Below, in pieces: positions 1 to 5,933 of a stretch of DNA of 9,894 bases. Both the position numbers and the translations under genes were made by a program. The notes beneath the pieces were generated by a model. The model saw nothing but the letters and a program-made list of their open reading frames with translations, had not been told where the DNA came from and did no database searches. Numbering within the stretch: position 1 is the first letter of the stretch; each line of letters opens with the position of its first letter. This DNA comes from Litoreibacter sp. (lineage in GTDB: Bacteria; Pseudomonadota; Alphaproteobacteria; Rhodobacterales; Rhodobacteraceae). The stretch lies in the NCBI GenBank assembly GCA_013042765.1, contig JABDPP010000359.1:1-9894 (forward strand), written 5' to 3'.

Positions 1-1
1 T

Positions 2-1231
2 ACCGTGATCGTGGTCGAACATGACGAGGAAGCGATCCGCGAGGCGGACTACGTTTTCGATATCGGCCCGGGGGCCGGCGTACATGGCGGGGAGGTCGTG
101 GCACAAGGCACACCGGCGGATGTCGCCGCTAATCCCAGTTCGATCACCGGACAATACCTGACCGGCTTGCGCGAAATTGCTGTCCCGGCGGAGCGGCGCA
201 AGGGCAATAAGAAGAAACTCACGGTTAAAAAGGCCAACGGCAACAACCTGCGCGATATCACCGTGGATTTCCCGCTTGGCAAGTTTGTTTGTGTAACCGG
301 CGTATCGGGGGGTGGAAAATCGACGCTCACGATCGAAACCTTGTTCAAGACAGCCTCAATGCGCCTAAACGGGGCGCGCCAGACCCCGGCTCCCTGCGAG
401 ACCATCAAGGGGCTCGAACATCTCGATAAGGTGATCGATATCGACCAGCGCCCCATCGGGCGCACACCACGCTCCAATCCCGCGACTTATACAGGGGCCT
501 TCACGCCGATCCGCGACTGGTTTGCGGGTCTTCCCGAGGCGCGCGCGCGCGGATACAAGCCCGGCCGGTTCTCCTTCAACGTCAAGGGCGGGCGCTGTGA
601 GGCCTGCCAGGGCGACGGCGTCATCAAGATCGAGATGCACTTCCTGCCCGATGTCTACGTAACCTGCGAGACCTGCAACGGCGCGCGCTACAATCGCGAA
701 ACGTTGGAAATTAAATTTAAAGGCAAGAGCATAGCAGACGTTCTTGATATGACTGTCGAAGATGCACAGGAGTTCTTCAAGGCTGTTCCATCGATCCGTG
801 AGAAGATGGATGCGCTGGTGCGTGTCGGTCTCGGCTACATCAAGGTTGGTCAGCAGGCAACGACACTGTCAGGCGGCGAAGCGCAGCGGGTCAAGCTTTC
901 CAAGGAATTGGCGAAACGCTCGACCGGACGCACGCTCTATATTCTCGACGAGCCGACCACAGGGCTACACTTCGAGGATGTTCGCAAACTCCTCGAAGTG
1001 CTGCATGAACTGGTCGATCAGGGCAATACGGTCATCGTGATCGAACATAACCTCGACGTGGTGAAAACAGCTGACCACATCATCGATATAGGGCCCGAAG
1101 GGGGCGATGGCGGCGGCCAGATTGTGGCGGTCGGAACACCTGAGCAGGTGGCCGAGGTCAAAGGGTCCTACACCGGACATTATCTCAAGAGCATGCTGTC
1201 TCCGCGCAAGAAGGTTGTTGCAGCAGAGTAA
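2..1231 (+). CDS. uvrA: UvrABC excinuclease subunit A, C-terminal part (5' truncated by window)
   Basis: UvrA is the cytoplasmic damage-recognition ATPase of nucleotide excision repair and loads UvrB at lesions. The reading frame is open at the window edge, so only the last 409 codons are present (E. coli UvrA has 940 residues). The fragment opens with the end of the first ATPase domain (VVEHDEEAI, then [19 protein letters not shown]). It continues with the complete second ATPase domain. Counting from the GTG at position 5, this has Walker [10 protein letters not shown] at about 99-107, the zinc module CX2C-X19-CX2C (Cys198, 201, 221, 224), the ABC signature [11 protein letters not shown] at about 288-298 and Walker [11 protein letters not shown] at about 312-321. 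The gene ends at TAA 1229-1231 and converges on the hydrolase–OsmC gene. I see no clear intrinsic terminator behind it. Its promoter, and any SOS box, lie outside the window. Confidence 0.97.
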   Translation, partial: TVIVVEHDEEAIREADYVFDIGPGAGVHGGEVVAQGTPADVAANPSSITGQYLTGLREIAVPAERRKGNKKKLTVKKANGNNLRDITVDFPLGKFVCVTGVSGGGKSTLTIETLFKTASMRLNGARQTPAPCETIKGLEHLDKVIDIDQRPIGRTPRSNPATYTGAFTPIRDWFAGLPEARARGYKPGRFSFNVKGGRCEACQGDGVIKIEMHFLPDVYVTCETCNGARYNRETLEIKFKGKSIADVLDMTVEDAQEFFKAVPSIREKMDALVRVGLGYIKVGQQATTLSGGEAQRVKLSKELAKRSTGRTLYILDEPTTGLHFEDVRKLLEVLHELVDQGNTVIVIEHNLDVVKTADHIIDIGPEGGDGGGQIVAVGTPEQVAEVKGSYTGHYLKSMLSPRKKVVAAE

Positions 1232-1283
1232 CCGTAGCGGAAAACCTTGGACCCGATTAACCGCACTCATAAGGCGGGTTCTT

Positions 1284-1304
1284 GGATATTTTTGGAGAAA
1301 TGAA
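1284..1304 (+). repeat. Partial copy of dispersed gene-end element (tail part)
   Basis: Just downstream of uvrA the plus strand carries GATATT, four bases, then GAGAAATGA (1285-1303). The same spaced pair occurs at 6111-6129, where it directly follows the GC-rich head of the element. Here the head is degenerate (GGCGGG at 1273-1278, then an interruption). Function unknown; it sits in a gene-end position like the other copies. Confidence 0.45.
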
Positions 1305-1344
1305 TGCCAGTTGGCGGGTCTGCTTACGCTTTCTTTTTGGCCTA

Positions 1345-1364
1345 AATATCCCCGCCGGAGGCAT
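1345..1364 (-). repeat. Dispersed gene-end element, 20-bp head (inverted relative to 6097-6116)
   Basis: The minus strand reads ATGCCTCCGGCGGGGATATT, identical over 20 bases to the plus strand at 6097-6116. It lies 30 bases past the stop codon of the hydrolase–OsmC gene, in that gene's transcript orientation, and is followed by an A-rich stretch. The core CCTCCGGCGG is an imperfect palindrome. It is not a standard intrinsic terminator, having no long stem and no adjacent U-tract. I recall similar strings at gene ends in other Rhodobacterales genomes, but that is memory, not a search. Confidence 0.65.
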
Positions 1365-1393
1365 TATCGTTTTTCCTCAACGGATCAGTAAGA

Positions 1394-2629
1394 TCATTCA
1401 GCGGCCTTCTCCATTTTGCTCTCAGCAAGGGTTGTCTTGATTTGCGCCCCGCTTTCGAGCGTTCGGTGCACGGGGCATTTATCCGCGATCTCCAGAAGTC
1501 GCGCGCGTTGTTCGTCGCTCAGATCACCTTCGAGGTGAATTTCGCGGACGAAATGGTCGATCTTGGAGGCGGAGCCGCCGGCATCCTGCGCGTGCATTTT
1601 GTCATGGGTCACGTCGACCCTAACCCGCGACAGAGGCCATTTCTTGCGCCTTGCATACATGCGGATCGTCATCGAGGTGCAGGCACCCAGTCCCGCAGCC
1701 AGAAACCCGTAAGGGGACATGCCCTTGTTGGTCCCGCCATAGGCCAGGGGTTCGTCGGCAAACGTGTGATGGGCCGGCCCCGAAGAGATATCTTGCAGAA
1801 ATCCATCCGAGCTGGCCTCGCTGACACGGACCACGCCTTCAGGCGCGCCAATGGGCGGTGCGGGCGGTTTGAGATCGAGATATCGCCCGGCCCAGGCGCT
1901 GATCACTTCAGCAGCATATTCTGCGTCCGAGGCCCGAGTCACCAAATGGTCTGCATCGTCGAGGGTGACGAAGCTCTTGGGGTGCTTGGCGTTCAGAAAA
2001 ATCTGGGTGGCGTTCTCGATCCCGACGGTCGCATCAAGGGGAGCATGCAGGACAAGCAGGGCCTTCTTGAGGGACGCGATCGCGGTCTCCAGATTCTCGG
2101 ACGATACGTTTTCCAAGAAGTCGCGACCGATGCGGATCGGACGCCCGCCCAGCATCACTTCACTGGCTCCGTCGCGTCTGATGTTATCTACGCTGTCGCC
2201 GAAATTATGCACCACGTGATCGGGGTCAAAAGGGGTCCCGATGGTAACAACAGCCTTCGCCGACGCGATTTCTCCGGCAGCCCGCAGGATCGCGGCCCCG
2301 CCCAGCGAATGACCGATCAGCAGGCTCGGGGCCATTCCGCGGCTTGCAAGATGTTCGCTGGCCAGAACGAGATCGGCGACATTGGTAGAAAAGGTCGTGT
2401 TCTCGAACTCGCCTTCCGAATGCCCCAGACCCGTGAAATCAAACCGCAACACCGCGATGCCCATGGCGGCAAGCCGGCCGGCAATGCGTTTCGCGGCGGG
2501 TATGTCCTTAGAGCAGGTGAAGCAATGGGCAAAGAGTGCGGTGGCGAGGTGCGAGCCGTCCGGCATGTCAAGCCGGGCGGCCAGGGCCTCCCCGGAATGT
2601 CCGGTAAATGTCAGTCTTTCCATACCCAT
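1394..2629 (-). CDS. Bifunctional alpha/beta hydrolase / OsmC family protein
   Basis: This 411-residue fusion joins a serine alpha/beta hydrolase (about 3-252) to an OsmC/Ohr-type thiol peroxidase-like domain (about 282-405). In the hydrolase, GHSLGG holds the nucleophile Ser108, HAPLDATV holds Asp199 and DDADHLV holds His228. FAHCFTCSKD follows the first strand, as in this fusion family. The OsmC part carries both expected cysteines, Cys317 in LGACTSM and Cys385 in CPVHRTL, so reduction of organic hydroperoxides is plausible. The hydrolase substrate is unknown. I chose the ATG at 2629 because GAGG sits eight bases upstream. A TTG at 2656 and an ATG at 2623 are also in frame. It lies 122 bases downstream of dddP on the same strand with no clear terminator between, so co-transcription is possible. 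Family identity is secure; the physiological role is not. Confidence 0.93.
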   Translation of the reverse strand: MGMERLTFTGHSGEALAARLDMPDGSHLATALFAHCFTCSKDIPAAKRIAGRLAAMGIAVLRFDFTGLGHSEGEFENTTFSTNVADLVLASEHLASRGMAPSLLIGHSLGGAAILRAAGEIASAKAVVTIGTPFDPDHVVHNFGDSVDNIRRDGASEVMLGGRPIRIGRDFLENVSSENLETAIASLKKALLVLHAPLDATVGIENATQIFLNAKHPKSFVTLDDADHLVTRASDAEYAAEVISAWAGRYLDLKPPAPPIGAPEGVVRVSEASSDGFLQDISSGPAHHTFADEPLAYGGTNKGMSPYGFLAAGLGACTSMTIRMYARRKKWPLSRVRVDVTHDKMHAQDAGGSASKIDHFVREIHLEGDLSDEQRARLLEIADKCPVHRTLESGAQIKTTLAESKMEKAAE

Positions 2630-2751
2630 CGGTTCTGCCTCGCTGATCAGGCTCAAAGGATGGAGACCTCAGAGGCACAACTCAACCCATTTGAAAGCCG
2701 CATCACGGCATGGTGAGGAACTGTGCGCCGGGGTGAAATGCTGGTGCCTGC

Positions 2752-4095
2752 TCAGGTCAAACCCATCAAGGCAGGGTCGAACGGGTATTTCGTGAGCAAC
2801 TCGTAGCCGTCCTCGGTGACCAGCACCTGATCTTCGAGCTTGATTGAAAATGTGCCGCCAACCTCGCCGGCCAGCACTTCAACGCAAAGCGTCATACCCG
2901 GCTCAAGTTCGTAATCAAATGCGCCTGCTACGTGCTTGTCGGGGTAAGCCACCAGTGGCCACTCGTCACAGAGCCCGACGCCATGCATCAGGCAGCCATA
3001 TTTCTGCGCCTGAAACCGCTCATCGAGCACATGGGTGTTGGCGCTCAGCTCATTGATCGAAACGCCCGGTTTGAGCATTTCCATATTTGTCTGGATATGC
3101 TCGACCGAGTGTTGCATCGCATAGATCATGTCGGCGGGTGGTTTCAGGTTTCCGATCCACCAACTGCGAGAGATGTCACAGCAGATGCCGTAGGGGCCTA
3201 CCAGATCGGTATCAAAGCTAAGGATCTCGTTGTTCTGGGCGATGCGCGGGCCGCATTCCTGGAACCACGGATTTGTACGCTGCCCGGTTGTGAGCAGCCG
3301 GGTCTCGATCCATTCGCCGCCCCGTTTTATGTTCTCGGCATGTAGCACGGCCCAGACATCATCCTCGCTCACGCCGCCCATTGGAATTCGTTCCCGGGCG
3401 AAGGCTTCCATCTCATACATGGCCATTTCGCAGGAGTGGCACGCCGCGCGCATCGCCAGGACCTCGTCAGGGCCTTTGACGGCGCGACATTTCTCGGTCA
3501 CTTCCTCCCCGGGGACCACCTGGAAACCGTGGGCTTCGAGGGCGCGGAGTCCATGGAGCATCGGTTTGTCCACCGCGAGCCGCATATTGGTGCCTCCATG
3601 CTCGCGAATGAGGTCGACAACCTGCCCGCTGAATACATCCGCTGCCACGTCGATCTTGTCGCCCCGGTCGAAATAGAACAGGTCTGCTCCGGCCCGTTGT
3701 TCGCGGACAAGCGGATTGAATTTACTGAGGAAAGGCGAGTTCTTGTAATCCCAGATGACCATGTAGCCATCGGCGCAAACCAGCACGGCCCGAAACGGAT
3801 TGTGGGTATTCCACAGCTGCATATTTGTGCTGTCCGTGGCGTAGCGGATATTCAGAGGGTCAAACAGCAGCAGTCCGCCCAGATCACGTGCCACGATATG
3901 TTGGGTCAGCCGTTCCCAGCGGTAGCGGCGCATTTGCTCCAGGTCGGGCAATTGCAGCCCTGCTTCTTCCCATTCGCGGTAGGCCAGCAGGGTCGGACCG
4001 ATCTCGATCCGATCATTGTCATTGAGATTGCCATCGGGCAGGCGCGCGCCCTTGGTGGGGTCAATCTTACGCTGGTCGCGGTAGTGGCTGTTCAT
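2752..4095 (-). CDS. dddP: DMSP lyase DddP (M24 metallopeptidase fold)
   Basis: DddP is a cytoplasmic metal-dependent lyase that cleaves dimethylsulfoniopropionate to dimethyl sulfide and acrylate. It has the M24 creatinase/aminopeptidase P fold but is not a peptidase. The product is 447 residues, close to the 446 I recall for the Roseovarius nubinhibens enzyme, with long family blocks such as LNIRYATDSTNMQLWNTHNP (81-100) and GCLMHGVGLCDEWPLVAYPD (367-386). The residues I recall as metal ligands in the Ruegeria lacuscaerulensis structure fall at the same numbers here: Asp295, Asp297, Asp307, His371, Glu406 and Glu421. The proposed catalytic Asp377 is also present. An N-terminal creatinase-like domain precedes the catalytic one. 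The ATG at 4095 is supported by AGGAG seven bases upstream; the longer in-frame start at 4281 has no family support. The ribosome binding site lies in a small hairpin. The alternative, an ordinary M24 peptidase, is unlikely. Confidence 0.95.
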   Translation of the reverse strand: MNSHYRDQRKIDPTKGARLPDGNLNDNDRIEIGPTLLAYREWEEAGLQLPDLEQMRRYRWERLTQHIVARDLGGLLLFDPLNIRYATDSTNMQLWNTHNPFRAVLVCADGYMVIWDYKNSPFLSKFNPLVREQRAGADLFYFDRGDKIDVAADVFSGQVVDLIREHGGTNMRLAVDKPMLHGLRALEAHGFQVVPGEEVTEKCRAVKGPDEVLAMRAACHSCEMAMYEMEAFARERIPMGGVSEDDVWAVLHAENIKRGGEWIETRLLTTGQRTNPWFQECGPRIAQNNEILSFDTDLVGPYGICCDISRSWWIGNLKPPADMIYAMQHSVEHIQTNMEMLKPGVSINELSANTHVLDERFQAQKYGCLMHGVGLCDEWPLVAYPDKHVAGAFDYELEPGMTLCVEVLAGEVGGTFSIKLEDQVLVTEDGYELLTKYPFDPALMGLT

Positions 4096-4103
4096 CGTCT
4101 CGC

Positions 4104-4120
4104 TCCTGATGATGTCAGGA
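4104..4120 (-). promoter_or_regulatory. Hairpin enclosing the dddP Shine-Dalgarno sequence
   Basis: In the dddP transcript, TCCTGA, a five-base loop CATCA and TCAGGA form a perfect six-pair stem. The AGGA of the dddP ribosome binding site (AGGAG, 4107-4103) is in the 3' arm, seven bases before the ATG. The stem has only three GC pairs, so it would be weakly stable. Translational control is an inference. Confidence 0.4.
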
Positions 4121-4150
4121 TGAGGCTGGATTTTTGGGTAAGCTTTAGCG

Positions 4151-4175
4151 AAAACGTCACGGAAATGGTCGTTTT
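4151..4175. promoter_or_regulatory. Inverted repeat AAAACG-N13-CGTTTT upstream of dddP
   Basis: AAAACG at 4151-4156 and CGTTTT at 4170-4175 are perfect six-base inverted arms. Together with the second inverted repeat at 4189-4213 they give four AAACG/CGTTT half-sites within 61 bases of the dddP upstream region. This resembles a transcription factor binding array, but no regulator gene in the window identifies the protein. Confidence 0.35.
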
Positions 4176-4188
4176 GCGTCCAATCGGG

Positions 4189-4213
4189 AGCGTTTCGAGT
4201 GGTTTGAAACGCT
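4189..4213. promoter_or_regulatory. Perfect 8-bp inverted repeat in the dddP/HU divergent region
   Basis: AGCGTTTC (4189-4196) and GAAACGCT (4206-4213) are exact inverted repeats with a nine-base spacer, located 94 bases upstream of the dddP start and 121 bases upstream of the HU-like gene. The right arm overlaps TTGAAA (4204-4209), a possible −35 box for the HU-like gene, though the −10 region after it (TAATGG at 4227) is poor. It could act as an operator for one or both genes. Confidence 0.45.
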
Positions 4214-4334
4214 GGCAAAGGCCCGTTAATGGTGGATGTCAGGAGCAGAATGCCCACACGACTGGCGGCATCGGAATTCATTTGCTAGCGTCAGGGGAAC
4301 CGCTTTACCCCGGCCCGACAGGAGATCCCATCAG

Positions 4335-4778
4335 ATGGCAACGCCCAAGACCAAATCGCCGGCCCGCTCGAAGAATCCGACCGCGACCGCGGCCTCGTCA
4401 GCGAAGACGGCAGAGCCGCGCAAGGTGGTTGCATCGCAACCTGTGACAGCGCCGGATTCGAAAACGGAAAGCAGCTCGGTCGAGACGGTCGTTTTGCGCA
4501 AGAAAGACCTTTTGGAAGCGGTGGTCGCAAAAAGTGGTCTGAGCAAAGGCAACGCGCGCCGAGGCCTCGAAGCTACACTGGACGTAATCGCAGAAGCGCT
4601 TGCGGACGGCTCAGAGATATCAGCGGCTCCACTCGCCAAGGTCAGGGTCACACGGGAGAAAGACACGCCCAATGGCAAGATGCTGGTGTGCCGTGTCAAA
4701 TTGAGAGAACGCGCGCAGGGTCGCGGTGCCTCCGATGGAGATGTTGAAAAGGCTGGTCTTGCGAAGGTTACGGAGTGA
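4335..4778 (+). CDS. HU family DNA-binding protein with basic, disordered N-terminal tail
   Basis: The product is 147 residues. Residues 1-50 are rich in Lys, Ala, Ser, Thr and Pro with no apparent fold, resembling a histone-like tail. Residues 53-125 match the HU/IHF fold: RKKDLLEAVVAKSGLSKGNARRGLEATLDVIAEAL gives the dimerising helices in two stretches, followed by beta strands KVRVTRE and MLVCRVKLRE. The usual GFG turn is missing (AAPLAKV), and the long DNA-binding arm normally carrying RNP is reduced to about DTPNGK. DNA bending may therefore differ from classical HU. The ATG at 4335 is preceded by AGGAG with a ten-base gap; a longer in-frame start at 4236 has no ribosome binding site. 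The gene is divergent from dddP and ends 19 bases before tRNA-Val(CAC). A role in nucleoid organisation is inferred from the family. Confidence 0.85.
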   Translation: MATPKTKSPARSKNPTATAASSAKTAEPRKVVASQPVTAPDSKTESSSVETVVLRKKDLLEAVVAKSGLSKGNARRGLEATLDVIAEALADGSEISAAPLAKVRVTREKDTPNGKMLVCRVKLRERAQGRGASDGDVEKAGLAKVTE

Positions 4779-4786
4779 GTTTAAAT
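4759..4786 (+). promoter_or_regulatory. Possible tRNA-Val(CAC) promoter inside the end of the HU-like gene
   Basis: TTGCGA (4759-4764), sixteen bases, then TTAAAT (4781-4786) form a weak −35/−10 pair spanning the HU-like stop codon. The tRNA starts 11 bases after the −10. The string CTTGCGAAG around the −35 recurs at 5486-5494 in front of the other tRNA-Val. Confidence 0.35.
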
Positions 4787-4797
4787 GCCGGTCGCAC

Positions 4798-4872
4798 GGG
4801 TGATTAGCTCAGTGGTAGAGCGCTTCGTTCACATCGAAGATGTCAGGAGTTCAAATCTCTTATCACCCACCA
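4798..4872 (+). tRNA. tRNA-Val(CAC)
   Basis: The cloverleaf folds cleanly. Acceptor GGGTGAT (4798-4804) pairs with ATCACCC (4862-4868), followed by discriminator A and an encoded CCA. The anticodon stem CTTCG/CGAAG encloses loop TTCACAT with anticodon CAC (4830-4832), reading the valine codon GTG. The T arm (AGGAG/CTCTT) contains one G·U pair, and the D loop is one base shorter than in the sister tRNA-Val(TAC) at 5529. It is closely followed by a strong terminator. Confidence 0.97.
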
Positions 4873-4880
4873 GAATTCAG

Positions 4881-4921
4881 GCTCGGTGACAGGCAATGAC
4901 CTGTCCCGAGCTTTTTCTTTT
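4881..4921 (+). terminator. Intrinsic terminator of tRNA-Val(CAC) overlapping the phosphatase start
   Basis: GCTCGG (4881-4886), a bulged T, and GACAGG (4888-4893) pair with CCTGTC (4900-4905) and CCGAGC (4906-4911). This gives twelve base pairs around a CAATGA loop. The T-tract TTTTTCTTTT (4912-4921) follows at once, so this is a textbook intrinsic terminator nine bases after the tRNA CCA. Unusually, the phosphatase ATG (4896-4898) is in the loop and the T-tract is coding. Confidence 0.85.
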
Positions 4922-5513
4922 GCGCCATGGCGAGACGGAATGGAATCTCGAGCGGCGTCTTCAGGGCCAGCTTGATTCTCCGCTGACCGAACAGGGGATC
5001 CTGCAGGCCCGTCAGCAGGCGGAGATCCTTTCTGGTCTGAGTTTGCCCGCAGATCTGCGGGCTTTTTGCAGCCCCCTTGGCCGGGCGCGCCAGACAGCAG
5101 AGATTGCGTTGGGGCCTTTGGGGCTGAACCCTGATCTGGAGCCCGGGTTGAGCGAAGTGGGGCTCGGGCTGTGGCAGGGCGTGTGCTGGGACGACATCGC
5201 GCGCCGATGGCCGAAGCTCTACGCCGCCTCGGACAATTTCTTTTTGCGCTCGCTCGCCGCGCCGGGCGGGGAAAGCCATGCCGCGATCTTGGAACGGCTG
5301 CTGCAGTTTCTGGGCCGTCTGAGCGGGCCTGCGGTGATCGTCAGCCACGGTGTTGTACTCAATGTTCTGCGCGGTTTGGCCTGTGATCTGCACCTTGAAG
5401 AGCAGGCACAGCTCACTCAGGCGCAAGGCGTGGTCTTCCATATCGCGGATGGGAAAGAAACCATGCTGGAAGCAGCTCAAAAGGGCTTGCGAAGCACTCG
5501 GCTTTCGATGTAA
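4896..5513 (+). CDS. Histidine phosphatase family protein (phosphoglycerate mutase-like)
   Basis: This 205-residue protein is a complete branch-1 histidine phosphatase. Arg10-His11-Gly-Glu-Thr holds the phospho-accepting histidine. Arg63 in SPLGRARQTA, Glu87 in LSEVGLGLWQG and His151 in VSHGVV complete the expected catalytic pocket. It probably dephosphorylates a small metabolite, but the substrate cannot be read from sequence; cofactor-dependent mutase and alpha-ribazole phosphatase relatives share these motifs. The ATG at 4896 is forced: an in-frame TGA lies nine bases upstream and the first beta strand begins five residues in. The upstream ACAGG is a poor ribosome binding site and is paired in the tRNA terminator stem. 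The gene lies 23 bases after tRNA-Val(CAC) and 15 bases before tRNA-Val(TAC). I see no separate promoter, so expression probably depends on read-through from upstream. Confidence 0.92.
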   Translation: MTCPELFLLRHGETEWNLERRLQGQLDSPLTEQGILQARQQAEILSGLSLPADLRAFCSPLGRARQTAEIALGPLGLNPDLEPGLSEVGLGLWQGVCWDDIARRWPKLYAASDNFFLRSLAAPGGESHAAILERLLQFLGRLSGPAVIVSHGVVLNVLRGLACDLHLEEQAQLTQAQGVVFHIADGKETMLEAAQKGLRSTRLSM

Positions 5514-5514
5514 C
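5487..5514 (+). promoter_or_regulatory. Possible tRNA-Val(TAC) promoter inside the end of the phosphatase gene
   Basis: TTGCGA (5487-5492), sixteen bases, then TGTAAC (5509-5514) match a weak sigma70-type promoter ending on the phosphatase stop codon. The tRNA starts 15 bases later. The −35 context CTTGCGAAG is shared with the region before tRNA-Val(CAC). Confidence 0.35.
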
Positions 5515-5528
5515 AGAAGCACCGGTCC

Positions 5529-5604
<76 letters not shown>

Positions 5605-5756
5605 TTTCCTCCTCAGGCCTTGGAAAATACCCCGTGCAGTGTGCGTTGATCGCAGTAATGGGTTTCCGGGCCTGCCGGCATCTGGTTTTTCGAGGCCACC
5701 AAGACGTTCACTGCGCCAGATTTACACGAAAGGTTGCAAATCGCGCAGAGAGGCGC

Positions 5757-5783
5757 TTGACGGGGCAGGGTGGGGGCCATAAT
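5757..5783 (+). promoter_or_regulatory. Promoter of the tRNA-Asp pair
   Basis: TTGACG (5757-5762) and CATAAT (5778-5783) are good −35 and −10 boxes, though with a short 15-base spacer. TAATAC at 5780 would give 17 bases with a poorer match. The predicted start is near 5790, about 30 bases before the first tRNA-Asp. The rest of 5605-5756 shows no gene or other clear signal. Confidence 0.55.
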
Positions 5784-5812
5784 ACGTCCCTCACGTCTGA
5801 GGGATTGGACGT
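5784..5812 (+). promoter_or_regulatory. Nested inverted repeats in the tRNA-Asp leader
   Basis: CCCTCA (5788-5793), CGTC, TGAGGG (5798-5803) form a perfect six-pair stem with a four-base loop. An outer pair, ACGTCC (5784-5789) and GGACGT (5807-5812), competes for two bases. The repeat starts just past the −10 box, so it could be an operator over the transcription start or a leader hairpin removed when RNase P matures the tRNA. Confidence 0.45.
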
Positions 5813-5819
5813 GCAGCGA

Positions 5820-5896
5820 GCGGTTGTAGCTCAGTTGGTTAGAGTACCGGCCTGTCACGCCGGGGGTCGCGGGTTCGAGCCCCGTCAACCGCGCCA
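5820..5896 (+). tRNA. tRNA-Asp(GTC), copy 1
   Basis: Acceptor GCGGTTG (5820-5826) pairs with CAACCGC (5886-5892), followed by discriminator G and an encoded CCA. The anticodon stem CCGGC/GCCGG encloses CTGTCAC with anticodon GTC (5854-5856), reading aspartate codons. All arms fold normally. It is identical over 77 bases to copy 2, which follows after 37 bases, and the two probably share the promoter at 5757. Confidence 0.97.
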
Positions 5897-5933
5897 TCGC
5901 TGCCTTCTAAATCCCCAAGACATGTCAGATTGC

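Noticed and set aside
1442..2716. Long plus-strand open frame (424 codons)
   Set aside because: It lies antisense to the hydrolase–OsmC fusion, whose motifs are unmistakable; its translation shows no family features and is a product of GC-rich codon structure.
4111..4244. Direct repeat GATGTCAGGA at 4111-4120 and 4235-4244
   Set aside because: The same ten bases also occur in tRNA-Val(CAC), and the two upstream copies have different flanks; chance or ribosome-binding-site bias is the simpler explanation.
4096..4281. In-frame N-terminal extension of dddP to 4281
   Set aside because: Known DddP proteins start at the equivalent of 4095, where AGGAG is well placed, and with that start the active-site residue numbers agree with the characterised enzyme.
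4236..4334. In-frame N-terminal extension of the HU-like gene
   Set aside because: No ribosome binding site precedes 4236, while AGGAG precedes the ATG at 4335.
3436..4446. Plus-strand open frame of 336 codons
   Set aside because: It runs antisense through dddP and into the HU-like gene in another frame, with no recognisable domain or ribosome binding site.
4863..5522. Minus-strand open frame opposite the phosphatase
   Set aside because: The plus strand has the full histidine phosphatase motif set; the opposite frame has none.
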